Counted from the stretch's first letter, positions 34,166-46,691 are shown. The stretch: DNA of 64,000 nucleotides from Nitrospirillum viridazoti CBAmc (GCF_000730165.1 NZ_CP022112.1:785501-849500), one strand, 5' to 3'. Program-made: numbers and translations. Notes: generated by a model from the sequence alone, not told the origin.

Positions 34166-35464
34166 TCATGGCGTATCCGCCAGCATCCGCACAGTCGCCG
34201 GGTCACGCCGATAGACCATGAGGACGGACAGCAAACCGCAGAAGGCGGCGGCGGCCATCCACAGGCCGGGCGCGGCCCTGTCGTCCGTCAAATCGATCAG
34301 CCAGGTCGACACCAGCGGCGTAAAGCCGCCGAACAGCGCCGTGGCCAGGCTGTAGGCCAGGGAAAACCCAACCGTCCGCACCTCCGGGGGCATCACCTCC
34401 GTCAGGGCCACCAGGGCCGCCGCATTGTAACTGGCGTAGAGGAAGGACAACCACAGCTCGGCCACCAGCATGGTGCCGAAGCTGACGTCATGGACCAGCC
34501 AGTTCAGCACCGGATACGCCGTCAGCATGGCCAGGATGGTAAAGGCCATCAGCAGGGGCCGGCGGCCCACCTTGTCGGACAGCGCCCCCATCACCGGCAG
34601 CCAGATGAAATTGGACAGGCCGACGCAGAAGGTAAGCAGCAGGCTTTCCCCGGCATCGAGCTTCAGCACGCTTTTGCCATAGGTCGGCGCGTAGACGGTG
34701 ATGAGGTAGAAGGACACCGTCGTCATCACCACCATCATCATGCCGGCCAGCACCAGCCGCCAGTTCGCGGCGATGGACCGGACGATCTCCCGAAAGGTGG
34801 GACGATGCCGCCGGTGCTGGAATTCCGCCGTCTCCTCCAGCGAGCGGCGGATGACGAAGATCACCGGCACGATCAGGCAGCCGATGAAGAAGGGTATGCG
34901 CCAGGCCCAGTCGTGGATTTGCTGCGGCGTCAAAAACCGGCTCAGCCCATAGCCAATGAGGGCGGCGGCCATGATGGCCGCCTGCTGGCTGGCGGATTGC
35001 CAGCTGACGTAAAAGCCCTTGCGGCCCGGTGTGGCCATTTCCGACAGGTAGACCGAGACACCGCCCATCTCCACCCCGGCGGAAAAGCCCTGCAGCAGTC
35101 GGCCGATCAGCACCAAGGCGGGGGCCAGCAGCCCGATGCTGGCGTACCCGGGCACGAAGGCGATCAGCACCGTGCCCAGCGCCATGATGGCCAACGTCAC
35201 CACTAGGCCCTTGCGGCGCCCGATCCTGTCGATGTAGCTGCCCAGGATGACGGCACCCACCGGCCGCATCAGGAATCCGGCGCCAAAGGTGGCAAAGGTC
35301 AGCATCAGCGACGCGGTGTCGTCGCCGCTGGGGAAGAAGGTGCTCGCGATGTAGGGCGCGTAGAAACCGTAAAGGAAGAAATCGAACATCTCCAGGAAGT
35401 TGCCACTGGTGACGCGCAGCACCGTGGCCAGCCGGGACGGCTGCTTGGCATTGGAACTCGGCAT
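34166..35464 (-). CDS. MHS-family MFS carrier (citrate/tricarballylate-like)
   Basis: A 432-residue carrier with 12 helices of the metabolite:H+ symporter family, close to CitA/Tcu[21 protein letters not shown] at helix 1, the loop DRIGRRKGL, and later [10 protein letters not shown]. Such proteins import citrate, tricarballylate or similar acids with a proton. It sits 11 bp downstream of a periplasmic binding protein gene in the same direction, and a LysR gene is divergent from both. The substrate is therefore probably an organic acid sensed by that LysR protein. Confidence 0.85.
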   Translation of the reverse strand: MPSSNAKQPSRLATVLRVTSGNFLEMFDFFLYGFYAPYIASTFFPSGDDTASLMLTFATFGAGFLMRPVGAVILGSYIDRIGRRKGLVVTLAIMALGTVLIAFVPGYASIGLLAPALVLIGRLLQGFSAGVEMGGVSVYLSEMATPGRKGFYVSWQSASQQAAIMAAALIGYGLSRFLTPQQIHDWAWRIPFFIGCLIVPVIFVIRRSLEETAEFQHRRHRPTFREIVRSIAANWRLVLAGMMMVVMTTVSFYLITVYAPTYGKSVLKLDAGESLLLTFCVGLSNFIWLPVMGALSDKVGRRPLLMAFTILAMLTAYPVLNWLVHDVSFGTMLVAELWLSFLYASYNAAALVALTEVMPPEVRTVGFSLAYSLATALFGGFTPLVSTWLIDLTDDRAAPGLWMAAAAFCGLLSVLMVYRRDPATVRMLADTP

Positions 35465-35475
35465 AGGGGCGATCC

Positions 35476-36243
35476 TCAGCGGGGGGCTGCGGTGGCGGGC
35501 ACCAGCCCGGATTTGGTGATCAGCGACGCCGCGTCGGGCGAGGACAGAAATGCGATCAAGTCCTCGGCCGCCTGCGTTTCGCGCGTTCCGGCGACGATGC
35601 CGATGGAAAACGGCGTCACCTTCTGCGCCTCATCGGGCAACGGCCCGACGATGTCGATGCCGGACAGCGGCAATAATTCGCTGATCTGCTGGAAGCCGAT
35701 CTCCGCCTCGCCGCGGGCGACGACGTTGCCGACCGGCTCCGCCGGGATCATCCGCGCCTTGCCTTTCATGGCGTCGGCGATGCCCAGGCGCTTGAAGAGG
35801 ACCGTCGATAGGAAGACACCGCTGGCGCTGTCGGAATAGGCAACGGACTTGGCGTCCAGCAGCACCTTCTTCAATGACGCCACGGTCGAGATGTCCGGAT
35901 GGGGCGCGCCGGCCTTCACGGCCAGGCCGATCTTGGACAGGGCCAGGACCCTGTGGTCCAAATCCATCACCTGCCCCGCCCGCACCAGCGTTTCAAGGCT
36001 GTCGCCCACCATGATGACGACATCGATATCCTGATGCTGCCGCAGCCGATTGGGGATGGCTTCCGGCGTGTCGCCCATGGACGGGCCCCATACGGACACC
36101 AGCGTATTCCCGGTGCGCTTCTCGAACTCAGGCGCCAAGGCCTTGTACGCGGCGGCGAAACCACCGGAACTGGCGACGTGCAGTTCCGCGGCGCTGGCCG
36201 GCAGCGGCGACAACGCCAGCAGCAGGGCGAACGCACGCGACAT
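35476..36243 (-). CDS. Periplasmic substrate-binding protein (ModA/PBP2-like), no ABC partners
   Basis: A 255-residue exported protein: signal peptide [18 protein letters not shown], then a type-2 periplasmic-binding fold starting [21 protein letters not shown], like ModA-type anion binders. No ATP-binding or permease gene is near; its only transport partner is the MHS carrier 11 bp downstream. It may bind an organic acid or oxyanion for delivery or sensing. The start is ATG 36243, which fits the signal peptide; the frame upstream reaches 36282. Confidence 0.8.
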   Translation of the reverse strand: MSRAFALLLALSPLPASAAELHVASSGGFAAAYKALAPEFEKRTGNTLVSVWGPSMGDTPEAIPNRLRQHQDIDVVIMVGDSLETLVRAGQVMDLDHRVLALSKIGLAVKAGAPHPDISTVASLKKVLLDAKSVAYSDSASGVFLSTVLFKRLGIADAMKGKARMIPAEPVGNVVARGEAEIGFQQISELLPLSGIDIVGPLPDEAQKVTPFSIGIVAGTRETQAAEDLIAFLSSPDAASLITKSGLVPATAAPR

Positions 36244-36358
36244 GACGCCGCCCGCGGAACGCGGGACACTTCCAGTCATCACCGTCTCCTCCGGTTTTCA
36301 TATCGCCGCCATTGTGGAATGCCGGGAACCGGACAGGAATTGCATTTATCTTCTCAAT

Positions 36359-36370
36359 TAATAATTATTA
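36359..36370. promoter_or_regulatory. Candidate LysR-binding palindrome
   Basis: TAATAATTATTA is a perfect 12-bp palindrome in the 149-bp region between the divergent binding-protein and LysR genes, 22 bp before the LysR start. AT-rich dyads of this kind are typical LysR sites. Confidence 0.5.
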
Positions 36371-36392
36371 CGCATCAATTGGAGTGTATGGC

Positions 36393-37289
36393 ATGCGGCT
36401 GGATTTCGAGTTCGGGGAGGTGCTGGCCTTCGTCACGGTGGCGCAAACGCTGAACTTCCGCGCGGCGGCGGACAGGCTGCACCTGTCCCAGCCCGCGCTG
36501 AGCCGGCGGGTGGAGAAGCTGGAGGCGGCGCTGGAAATGCGCCTGCTGGAGCGCACGACGCGCAAGGTGGAACTGACAGAGGCCGGCCGCCAATTCCTGA
36601 ACCACGCCGTCGTCATCCTGGAGGAGTTGGAATTAGCGCGCGCAAGCATGGTGGCGCGCGCCAGCCGGGCCAAGCAGCTGGTGACGGTGGCCTGCGTGCC
36701 CTCCGTGGCCAACCACGTATTGCCCGACATCCTGCGCCTTTACGCACAAACCCATCCGGGGGTCCGGATCCGCATCATCGATGAAAGCGCCGGCAAGGTG
36801 CTGGATGCCGTGATGGAGGGCGAGGCCGATATCGGGATCAGTTTCCTGGGCGCCCAGAACGCGGAGGTGGATTTCATCCCCATCCGCAGCGAACCCTATG
36901 TGCTGGCGGTGCGCCGGGACCATCCCCTGGCGGCTGCTGCGGCAGCCCGCTGGGACAGCCTGGAGGCCGAACGCCTGATCGCCGTCTCGCTGAACAGCGG
37001 CAACCGCATCCTGATCGAAAACGTGCTGGCCGGCCTGCCGCGGCGACCCACCATCCATTATGAGGCCAACCATGTCGCCGGGGCGCTGGGCCTCGTGTCG
37101 GCCGGACTGGGGGTGGCGGTGCTGCCCGGCCTGGCCCTGGCCAATAACGCCTACCCGGCGCTGGTGGGCATACCGATGCGGGATCCTGAGCTCAGCCGCA
37201 CCCTGGGCCTGGTCACCCGCGCCGGGACGCGGCTAAGCCAGCCCGCGTCCGCCCTTCACGACCTGATCTTGCGAAAGATCGGCGAATAG
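36393..37289 (+). CDS. LysR-family regulator
   Basis: A 298-residue regulator with the standard N-terminal winged helix (NFRAAADRLHLSQPALSRRV) and a C-terminal PBP-like effector domain (about residues 90-295). It is divergent from the binding protein-MHS pair and so probably activates it. ATG 36393 follows GGAG at 36381; the open frame upstream lies in the AT-rich operator region. Confidence 0.9.
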   Translation: MRLDFEFGEVLAFVTVAQTLNFRAAADRLHLSQPALSRRVEKLEAALEMRLLERTTRKVELTEAGRQFLNHAVVILEELELARASMVARASRAKQLVTVACVPSVANHVLPDILRLYAQTHPGVRIRIIDESAGKVLDAVMEGEADIGISFLGAQNAEVDFIPIRSEPYVLAVRRDHPLAAAAAARWDSLEAERLIAVSLNSGNRILIENVLAGLPRRPTIHYEANHVAGALGLVSAGLGVAVLPGLALANNAYPALVGIPMRDPELSRTLGLVTRAGTRLSQPASALHDLILRKIGE

Positions 37290-37296
37290 CCGCCCC

Positions 37297-38195
37297 TCAG
37301 CCCGCCTTGGCCAGCAGGGCGCGGCCGGCGCGGCTGGCGTTGGGGCGGCCGATGGCGTCCGAAATCCAGCCGCCGATGGCGGACAGGGCATCCAGGTCCA
37401 CACCGGTGGACAGGCCCTGCCCTTCCAGCATGTAGACCACGTCCTCCGTCGCCACGTTGCCGGTGGCGCCCTTGGCGTAAGGGCAGCCGCCGAGACCGGC
37501 GACGGAGCTGTCGATGACCCGGATGCCCTCGTCCAGGCAGGCCAGCAGGTTGGCCAGGGCCTGGCCGTAGGTGTCGTGGAAATGCGCGGCCAGCCGCGAC
37601 ACCGGAACCTCTTCGGCCACGCGGCGGATCAGGGCGGCCGCCTTGGCCGGCGTGCCCACGCCGATGGTGTCGCCCAGGGAGATTTCGGCGCAGCCCAGCT
37701 CCACCAGGCGGGCTGACACCTCCGCCACCTTGGCGGGGTCGATCGCGCCCTCATAGGGGCACCCCAGCACGCAGGAGACATAGCCGCGCACGGCGACGCC
37801 GTTGTCCCGCGCCAGGCGGGTCACGGGGGCGAACCGGTCCAGGCTCTCGGCGATGGAACAGTTGATGTTGCGCTGGGAAAAGGCCTCCGACGCGGCGGCG
37901 AAGACGGCGATTTCCGTCACGCCCGCCGCCAGGGCCTGGGTGAGGCCCCGTTCATTGGGCACCAGCACGGGGTAGCCGACGCCCGGCCGCCGCTGGATGC
38001 GGGCCAGCACGTCAGCGGTATCGGCCATCTGCGGCACCCATTTGGGCGAGACGAAGGCCCCCGCCTCCACCACCGGGAGGCCGGTGGCCGACAGGCGGTC
38101 GATCAGGGCCACCTTGGTGTCGGTGGGCACCAGCGCCGCCTCGTTCTGCAGGCCGTCGCGGGGGCCGACTTCGACGATGCGAATGGCAGGACCAC

Positions 38196-38199
<4 letters not shown>
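37297..38199 (-). CDS. Hydroxymethylglutaryl-CoA lyase
   Basis: A 300-residue TIM-barrel lyase that splits 3-hydroxy-3-methylglutaryl-CoA into acetyl-CoA and acetoacetate, the last step of leucine degradation. It has GPRDGLQNE at the N-terminus, the HFHDTYGQALAN metal region and the catalytic Cys in AGLGGCPYAKGATGN. Its ATG overlaps the stop of the biotin carboxylase subunit (ATGA). It is the last gene of the liu-type operon and corresponds to LiuE/MvaB. Confidence 0.95.
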
Positions 38200-40243
<2,044 letters not shown>

Positions 40244-40244
<1 letters not shown>

Positions 40245-41041
40245 CACTTGTCCCCTGCAGGCTGGACCCAGGCGGCCTTGCGCTTTTCCAGGAAGGCGGA
40301 AACACCCTCCCGCCCCTCGTCACTGGCCCGGATGCGGGCGATGCGTTCCGCCGTGTCGCTGATCAGCGCGTCGGTCACCGGCTGGTTGGCGCAGTCGAAG
40401 ACCAGGGCCTTGGCGGCCATCTGGGCGTGCGGCCCGCCCTCGGCCAGCCGCTTGACCAGCGTGGCCACGGCCTCGTTCAGCTGCTCGGCCGGTACCACCT
40501 GGTGCACCAGGCCCGCCGCCTGGGCCTCCGCCGCGCTGAAGCGTTCCGCCGTCAGGAAATAGCGGCGGCAGGCGCGCTCCCCCATGGCGGCCACGACATA
40601 GGGGCCGATGGTGGCCGGGATCAGGCCCAGCTTGACCTCCGACAGGCAGAAGGTGGCGCCCTCGGCCGCGACGGCGATGTCGCAGCAGGCCACCAGGCCC
40701 ACGCCGCCGCCGAAGGCCGCCCCGTGCACTACGGCAATGGTGGGCTTAGGCACCCGGTTCAGGGTGCGCAGCATGGTGGCCAGGCCCAGCGCGTCGGCGT
40801 GGTTCTGGTCGCGGGTATAGCCCGCCATGCGCCGCATCCAGTCCAGGTCGGCCCCGGCGGAGAAGCTGGGGCCGTTGCCCTTCAGCAGGATGACGCGCAC
40901 GTCTGGGTCGGCGCCCAGCTGGTCGAACAGCTGGGTCAATTCAGCGATCACCCCCTCGTTGAAGGCGTTGTGCAAGGCCGGCCGGTCCAGGGTGACGGTG
41001 GCGACGCCGGCTTGATCCACTGTGGCAAGAACATCGGTCAT
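40244..41041 (-). CDS. Enoyl-CoA hydratase, probable methylglutaconyl-CoA hydratase
   Basis: A 265-residue crotonase. It has FSAGADLDWMRRMA, the oxyanion-hole motif AAFGGGVGLVA and a catalytic Glu in SEVKLGLIPATIGPYV, a pattern seen in LiuC-type hydratases. In this operon the step is 3-methylglutaconyl-CoA to HMG-CoA. The start is ATG 41041. It lies between the two carboxylase subunit genes, 10 bp after the beta subunit. Confidence 0.92.
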
Positions 41042-41051
41042 GGTCTTGATC

Positions 41052-42674
41052 TCACATCCGGAAGACGCCGTAGGTGGTGGGCTCCCCACTATTGGCGTCA
41101 GGGGCCGCGTTGAGGGCGGCGGAGAGGGAGAGCGCCAGCACCATGCGCGTCTCGGCCGGATCGATGATGCCGTCGTCCCACAGGCGGGCGCTGGCGTAAT
41201 AGGGATGGCCCTGGTGTTCGTACTGGGCGCGGATGGGGGCCTTGAACGCCTCCTCCTCCTCGGCACTCCAGGTCTTGCCCTGGGCCTCCAGGCCATCGCG
41301 CTTCACGGTGGCCAGCACGCCGGCCGCCTGCTCCCCGCCCATGACGCTGATGCGGGCGTTGGGCCACATGTAGAGGAAGCGCGGGGAATAGCCCCGGCCG
41401 CACATGCCGTAATTGCCGGCGCCGAAGCTGCCGCCGATGATGACGGTGAACTTGGGCACCTTGGCACAGGCGACCGCCGTCACCAGCTTGGCACCGTCCT
41501 TGGCGATACCGGCATTCTCATACTTCTGCCCGACCATGAAGCCGGTGATGTTCTGCAGGAAAATCAGCGGGATGCCGCGCTGGTTGCACAGCTCGATGAA
41601 GTGCGCGCCCTTCAGCGCGCTTTCCGAGAACAGGATGCCGTTGTTGGCGATGATGCCGACGGGATAGCCCCATAGGTGGGCGAAGCCGCAGACCAGCGTG
41701 GTGCCGTACAGCTGCTTGAACTCATCGAATTCCGACCCATCGACCAGGCGGGCGATGATCTCGCGCACGTCGAAGGGCTTGCGGCTGTCGGTGGGAATGA
41801 TGCCGTAGATTTCCTCGGCGGCGTACTTGGGCGCCACCGGTTCGCGGAGCGCCAGGGCCGGCGCCTTCACCCGGTTCAAATTACCGACGATGCGCCGGGC
41901 GATGGCCAGGGCATGGGCGTCGTTCTGGGCCAAGTGGTCGGTGACGCCGCTGGTGCGGCTGTGCACGTCGGCACCGCCCAGATCCTCGGCACTCACCACC
42001 TCACCGGTGGCGGCCTTCACCAGGGGCGGACCGCCGAGGAAGATGGTGCCCTGGTTGCGGACGATGATGGACTCGTCCGCCATGGCGGGGACATAGGCGC
42101 CACCGGCGGTGCAACTGCCCATGACCACGGCGATCTGGGGGATGCCGGCGGCCGACATGGTGGCCTGGTTGTAAAAGATGCGGCCGAAATGGTCGCGATC
42201 GGGGAACACCTCGTCCTGGTTGGGCAGGTTGGCGCCGCCGCTGTCCACCAGATAGACGCAGGGCAGGTTGTTCTCCCGCGCGATCTCCTGCGCCCGCAGG
42301 TGCTTCTTCACCGTCAGGGGGTAGTAGGTGCCGCCCTTGACCGTGGCGTCGTTAGCCACAACCACGCATTCAGTGCCGGAGACGCGGCCGATGCCGGTGA
42401 GGATGCCGGCGGCCGGCACCACATCGTCATAGACGCCGTGGGCGGCCAGTTGCGAGAACTCCAGCCAGGGGCTGCCCGGGTCCAGCAGGTGGCGCACCCG
42501 GTCGCGGGGCAGCAGCTTGCCACGCGACAGGTGCTTGGCCCGTGCCTTCTCGCCCCCGCCCTGCTTGATGCCGGTGACGGTGGTATGCAGGTCGTCGACC
42601 AGGGCGCGCATGGCCGCGACATTGTCGGCGAAGGCGGCGGCGCGGGTGTCGATCTGGGAAATCAGCTGGGGCAT
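41052..42674 (-). CDS. 3-methylcrotonyl-CoA carboxylase, carboxyltransferase subunit
   Basis: A 540-residue beta subunit with two crotonase-like halves. [20 protein letters not shown] and FGRIFYNQA are characteristic of methylcrotonyl- rather than propionyl-CoA carboxylases. The C-terminal part has [16 protein letters not shown]. It transfers carboxyl from biotin to 3-methylcrotonyl-CoA. It is the LiuB equivalent, second in the operon. Confidence 0.95.
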   Translation of the reverse strand: MPQLISQIDTRAAAFADNVAAMRALVDDLHTTVTGIKQGGGEKARAKHLSRGKLLPRDRVRHLLDPGSPWLEFSQLAAHGVYDDVVPAAGILTGIGRVSGTECVVVANDATVKGGTYYPLTVKKHLRAQEIARENNLPCVYLVDSGGANLPNQDEVFPDRDHFGRIFYNQATMSAAGIPQIAVVMGSCTAGGAYVPAMADESIIVRNQGTIFLGGPPLVKAATGEVVSAEDLGGADVHSRTSGVTDHLAQNDAHALAIARRIVGNLNRVKAPALALREPVAPKYAAEEIYGIIPTDSRKPFDVREIIARLVDGSEFDEFKQLYGTTLVCGFAHLWGYPVGIIANNGILFSESALKGAHFIELCNQRGIPLIFLQNITGFMVGQKYENAGIAKDGAKLVTAVACAKVPKFTVIIGGSFGAGNYGMCGRGYSPRFLYMWPNARISVMGGEQAAGVLATVKRDGLEAQGKTWSAEEEEAFKAPIRAQYEHQGHPYYASARLWDDGIIDPAETRMVLALSLSAALNAAPDANSGEPTTYGVFRM

Positions 42675-42734
42675 GACGCGGGTGTTCCCCCCTTGTTGTC
42701 TCAGGCAGATGAGGTCGGCGGGCCGATGCGCCGG

Positions 42735-43913
42735 TCAGGTGGCGCTTTCGCGGAACAGTTCCCGGCCGATCAGCATGCGGCGGATCTCCGAGGTGCCGGC
42801 GCCGATCTCATACAGCTTGGCATCGCGCAGCAGGCGGCCGGTGGCGAATTCGTTGATGTAGCCGTTGCCGCCCAGGATCTGGATGGCGTCCAGCGCGCAT
42901 TTGGTGGCGCTTTCGGCCGCCAGCAGAATGGCCCCGGCGGCGTCCTTGCGGGTGATCTTCTTGGCGTCGGCCGCGCGGCCCACGGCATAGACATAGGCGC
43001 GGGCGGAGTTCAGGGCCACGTACATGTCCGCGACCTTGCCCTGGATGAACTGGAACTCACCGATGGGCTGGCCGAACTGCTCCCGGTCATGGACGTAGGG
43101 CACGACCACGTCCAGGCAGGCCTGCATGATGCCCAGCGGACCGGCGGCCAGCACCGCGCGCTCATAGTCCAGGCCGCTCATCAGCACGCGGACGCCGCCG
43201 CCCACCTGGCCCAGGATGTTCTCCTCCGGCACCTCGCAGTCCTCAAACACCAGCTCGCCGGTGTGGCTGCCGCGCATGCCCAGCTTGTCCAGCTTCTGCG
43301 CGCAGGAGAAGCCCTTGAAGCCCTTCTCGATCAGGAAGGCGGTGATGCCCTTGGGGCCCGCCGATGGGTCGGTCTTGGCGTAGACCACCAGGGTGTCGGC
43401 GTCCGGGCCGTTGGTGATCCACATCTTGGTGCCGTTGAGGACGTAGCGGTCGCCCCGGCGCTCCGCCTTCAGCTTCATGGACACCACGTCGGAACCGGCA
43501 CCGGGCTCGCTCATGGCCAGGGCGCCGACATGCTCGCCCGAGATCAGCTTGGGTAGGTAGCGGGCCTTCTGTTCCGCCCGGCCGTTCAGGCGGATCTGGT
43601 TGACGCACAGGTTGGAATGGGCGCCGTAGCTGAGGCCGACGGAGGCGGAGGCGCGGCTGATCTCTTCCATCGCCACCATGTGCTCGATATAGCCCATGGC
43701 CGCCCCGCCGTACTCCTCCTCCGCCGTCACGCCCAGCACGCCCAGGTCGCCCAGCTTGCGCCACAGGTCCATGGGGAACTGGTCCGTGCGGTCGATCTCC
43801 GCCGCGCGCGGGGCGATCTCCGCCGCCGAGAAGGACGCCACGGCGTCGCGCAGCATGTCGGCGGTTTCGCCGAGGCCAAAATCCATGGTGGGGAACGCGG
43901 CGGAGATCGACAT
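42735..43913 (-). CDS. Isovaleryl-CoA dehydrogenase
   Basis: A 392-residue FAD enzyme that oxidises isovaleryl-CoA to 3-methylcrotonyl-CoA. It has [33 protein letters not shown] and the catalytic Glu in [15 protein letters not shown], which is the position typical of isovaleryl-CoA rather than short-chain dehydrogenases. It is the first gene of the liu-type operon and is divergent from a TetR gene across a 193-bp control region. Confidence 0.95.
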   Translation of the reverse strand: MSISAAFPTMDFGLGETADMLRDAVASFSAAEIAPRAAEIDRTDQFPMDLWRKLGDLGVLGVTAEEEYGGAAMGYIEHMVAMEEISRASASVGLSYGAHSNLCVNQIRLNGRAEQKARYLPKLISGEHVGALAMSEPGAGSDVVSMKLKAERRGDRYVLNGTKMWITNGPDADTLVVYAKTDPSAGPKGITAFLIEKGFKGFSCAQKLDKLGMRGSHTGELVFEDCEVPEENILGQVGGGVRVLMSGLDYERAVLAAGPLGIMQACLDVVVPYVHDREQFGQPIGEFQFIQGKVADMYVALNSARAYVYAVGRAADAKKITRKDAAGAILLAAESATKCALDAIQILGGNGYINEFATGRLLRDAKLYEIGAGTSEIRRMLIGRELFRESAT

Positions 43914-43957
43914 GGCGGGCTTGTCCTCCCTCAGGGAATGTGAGATTGCTTATTTAC

Positions 43958-43973
43958 AAACGGTCATACGTTT
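43958..43973. promoter_or_regulatory. Candidate operator of the leucine-degradation operon
   Basis: AAACG (43958-43962) and CGTTT (43969-43973) form a dyad with spacer GTCATA, 45 bp before the isovaleryl-CoA dehydrogenase ATG. It is the best palindrome in the divergent region and the likely TetR site. Confidence 0.5.
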
Positions 43974-44106
43974 CTTTCGAGCGGGCCGCAAGGGTGATTT
44001 AGGGACCAAATGGGGCGTGATCTTGACGGCCGCCAGCGGCGGGCCGAAAAGTCGCGGGCGCCGGCGGCCCTAAGCCCCGGAAACATCAGGAATTGGATTT
44101 CTCGGC

Positions 44107-44712
44107 ATGGTGCGGACGGTGGGCTCACGCGGGCCCAAGACGATGGAGGCGATACGCGCGGCGGGCCTGCGCCTGATCCGGCAGCACGGCTATGAGGCCA
44201 TCACGCTACGCCAGCTTGGGCAGGAAGTCGGCATCCAGCCCGGCTCGATGTACAACTACATCCAGTCGAAACAGGAACTGCTGTTCACCCTCATCCGCGA
44301 CCACATGGTGGCCCTGTCGGCCGAGGTGGCGACGGCGCTGGAGGGGGCGGCCGATCCCCTGGACCGGCTGCGGCGCTTCATCCGTTTCCACGTCTCCTAC
44401 CACATCCGCCGCACGGACGAGGTGTTCATCGGCGGGTCCGAATTGCGCAGCCTGGAGGGCGAAAACCGTACCGCCATCCTGGCCATGCGCCGCGATTATG
44501 AGCGCCTGCTGGTCGTCATCCTGGAGGACGGCATGGCCGCCGGCCAGTTCAAGCGCACCGACCCACCCGTCACCGCCTATGCCATCCTGGCCATGCTGAC
44601 CGGCGTGTGCACCTGGTACAACCCCGCCGGCCGCATGGGCGAGGAAGACCTGATCCGCCTGCACCAGGACATGATCTTGGGCGGGGTGCTGGCGTCAGGG
44701 GCTCAACCGTGA
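44107..44712 (+). CDS. TetR-family regulator of the leucine-degradation operon
   Basis: A 201-residue regulator with an N-terminal TetR helix-turn-helix (ITLRQLGQEVGIQPGSMYNY) and a C-terminal ligand domain of the TetR_C_33-like helical type. It is divergent from the isovaleryl-CoA dehydrogenase gene and so probably represses the operon until an acyl-CoA intermediate binds. ATG 44107 gives the usual short leader before the HTH. Confidence 0.88.
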   Translation: MVRTVGSRGPKTMEAIRAAGLRLIRQHGYEAITLRQLGQEVGIQPGSMYNYIQSKQELLFTLIRDHMVALSAEVATALEGAADPLDRLRRFIRFHVSYHIRRTDEVFIGGSELRSLEGENRTAILAMRRDYERLLVVILEDGMAAGQFKRTDPPVTAYAILAMLTGVCTWYNPAGRMGEEDLIRLHQDMILGGVLASGAQP

Positions 44713-44796
44713 TCAAACTCATTCTTTGATTGAAAATTTACACAACTTAATTACCTTGCATTGCGCATTCCTAAGCCGATGGTTGGGAGCTAGTCT

Positions 44797-45564
44797 ATGC
44801 CCGACAATGTTGAGAACGGGGACCAGGGCACCTATAAGCCATGGTACCGTGAAGCATCCACAATCATCTCAATTGTTGCCTTTGTCTTCTCCCTTGGAAC
44901 ATCCCTGGTTTCCTATATTCACACACGACAACAGGACATAAGCGAAAGAAGAGTTGAGTTAAGAGGCCTCATACAGAGACTAGATAAAATTCCATTAGAT
45001 AATATTGAGTATGGAAAAAAATACTCTGGCGACCCCGCAATCATTGGAATGATTAATGGAACGCTAAATCAGGAAAACTCTATGCTAGCTCGGCAAGCGG
45101 CAGACATTGCAGAAGAAATACCAAAAAGCATTACGGCAACAGAATACATGGGAATCGGAAGCGCGTTAGCGAATTCAAATATCTATGACAGAGCCCTAAA
45201 AATGTACCAAATTGGCGTAACAATATCAAATAATGCTGACGACGAAGTGTCATTACGGAGAGCGCTGGCAAGTTTACTATTTGCCACCGGCAGCGTCGAG
45301 AAAGGGAGGCAACAATATAGAATGGCACTCGATGTATTTTCGAAATACGACAATAACAATCTTTATCACATTGAATACACTAACACCCACACAGAAATGA
45401 GCTGGGCGTTTTCAGAACTAGCCATTCGTCAATGTAATTACGCAAGCACCCATATCGTTGACTCTCGGCGTCATCTATCGCAAATGGCTGCGGGCCCATT
45501 CACCGATCAAATTGCCAGCCAAGTTGCTAGCGCAGAAGATAATATTAGAAAATGTGTGCCATGA
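44797..45564 (+). CDS. AT-rich orphan membrane protein with TPR-like helices
   Basis: A 255-residue protein with one membrane segment near the N-terminus (about residues 20-42), a charged helical stretch, and a soluble part whose helices (about 110-190, ALANSNIYDRALKMYQIGV) look like two or three TPR units. Two Cys lie in the C-terminal third. I recognise no family. GC content is far below its neighbours and codons prefer A/T, as in the gene at 28672, which suggests transfer. ATG 44797 is a good start, with a GGGAG sequence about 6 bp upstream. Confidence 0.7.
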   Translation: MPDNVENGDQGTYKPWYREASTIISIVAFVFSLGTSLVSYIHTRQQDISERRVELRGLIQRLDKIPLDNIEYGKKYSGDPAIIGMINGTLNQENSMLARQAADIAEEIPKSITATEYMGIGSALANSNIYDRALKMYQIGVTISNNADDEVSLRRALASLLFATGSVEKGRQQYRMALDVFSKYDNNNLYHIEYTNTHTEMSWAFSELAIRQCNYASTHIVDSRRHLSQMAAGPFTDQIASQVASAEDNIRKCVP

Positions 45565-45617
45565 GCTTTAATTTCACGCCGATATTGTATTTCTTCAGCT
45601 AAAATTTAAGTGTGCCA

Positions 45618-45905
45618 TCAACTGGGACAACCCACCTGCCGCGACACGCCGAACTGGTCCGCCAGCCAGGCGTAGCGGCAGCTGAAGGGACAGGCGACCA
45701 ACGGTATCAGTATGCCGCCACCCTCACTCAAGGTGGCATATTCCTGGTCCAGCGCGGCTGGTCGGTGAATGTCACGAACAAGGACAGCGACGGCGTGAAG
45801 CTGAAGCGTGGGTGATGGGACTGTCGATGCACCGCACCTGCTGCTTGCTTATGCTGAAGCGGGCCTTCTGCACGCTGCCCGGCGCGCTGGAACCTGCAGC
45901 GCCAG
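45618..45905 (-). pseudogene. Decayed VOC/PhnB-like (glyoxalase superfamily) gene remnant
   Basis: Read on the minus strand, three pieces in shifting frames line up with the C-terminal half of a PhnB/3-demethylubiquinone-methyltransferase-like VOC protein. The pieces are SVQKARFSISKQQVRCIDSP (near 45880-45825), FSFTPSLSLFVTFTDQ (45805-45758) and YATLSEGGGILIPL running on to RYAWLADQFGVSRQ (45743-45640), with the stop at 45618. Frame breaks lie near 45806-45812 and 45750-45757. The N-terminal half is missing; a nucleotidyltransferase gene ends immediately upstream. It is a dead remnant. Confidence 0.75.
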
Positions 45906-46658
45906 TTAAAGCGCCGGCGGCGTCGCCGCCAGGAAGCGGGCCACCTCCGCCGGGGTGCCGAGGGGCACCACCGCCGCGAATGGCATGCGGTGCAGGTAGA
46001 CGGGGAGCCCCGCCCGGATCAAATGGTTGTAGAGGGGGGCAATGTACTTCTCCCCCTTCGCCATGTTGGCCGGGTTGGCGAAGAACTCGGCATAGGATCG
46101 GGCGTAGAGGGTGAAGGAGGAAAACCAGTAGAGCCCGACGGTGGCGTCGTCGGAGATGCGCTCCTTCTCCCGCAGTTCCACGATACGGCCGTCTTCGTCG
46201 GCGCGGGCGAAGCTCCAGGCCGCCCCCGGTCCGGGGAAGCAGGGAACCCAGCCGTCGCCGCGCACGGCATCGGCCGGCAGGTGGGCGGGATCGACATGGG
46301 TGTCGATGTTGTAGACCAGCATGGGTCGGTCGGGGTGGGCCACCGCGTCCCGGGCAGCCAGGGCGCTGGTGGCCTGGCCGTCGGTCAGCGCGTCCAGTTC
46401 GACCAAGGACACGTCGCGGATGCCCAGGGCGGCAGCTTGCTCACGAATGAAATCCTCCGCCCCATCCTGGCGCAGGGCCACGAAGATGAAGGGCGACCCA
46501 GCCTCGATGAACGAGCGCAAGCTGAGCATGGACCAGGCGAACAGGGTGCGGCCGTGCGCCTCGATCCGGTATTTGGGCACAGTGTAGCCGGCGTCGCGGA
46601 AGCGCTGGCCCATGCCCGCCATGGTGATGATGACCGTGGCCGGGGCGGCGGTGGACAT
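45906..46658 (-). CDS. Sugar-phosphate nucleotidyltransferase-like protein
   Basis: A 250-residue protein of the GT-A nucleotidyltransferase fold. The N-terminus, VIITMAGMGQRFRDAGYTVP followed by KY, is a variant of the G-x-G-x-R...PK nucleotide loop; an acidic pair in VYNIDTHVDP may bind the metal. It resembles capsule and LPS precursor enzymes that activate a sugar- or amino-alcohol-phosphate. The gene lies 33 bp downstream of a kinase gene on the same strand, so kinase and nucleotidyltransferase probably make one activated precursor. The substrate is unknown. Confidence 0.75.
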   Translation of the reverse strand: MSTAAPATVIITMAGMGQRFRDAGYTVPKYRIEAHGRTLFAWSMLSLRSFIEAGSPFIFVALRQDGAEDFIREQAAALGIRDVSLVELDALTDGQATSALAARDAVAHPDRPMLVYNIDTHVDPAHLPADAVRGDGWVPCFPGPGAAWSFARADEDGRIVELREKERISDDATVGLYWFSSFTLYARSYAEFFANPANMAKGEKYIAPLYNHLIRAGLPVYLHRMPFAAVVPLGTPAEVARFLAATPPAL

Positions 46659-46691
46659 GGGGGCGCGGACCTTCCATCAAGCGGATTGGCT

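Noticed and set aside
45612-46114. Two short plus-strand frames in 45.6-46.1 kb
   Set aside because: The DNA is better explained by a decayed VOC gene and the nucleotidyltransferase gene on the minus strand.
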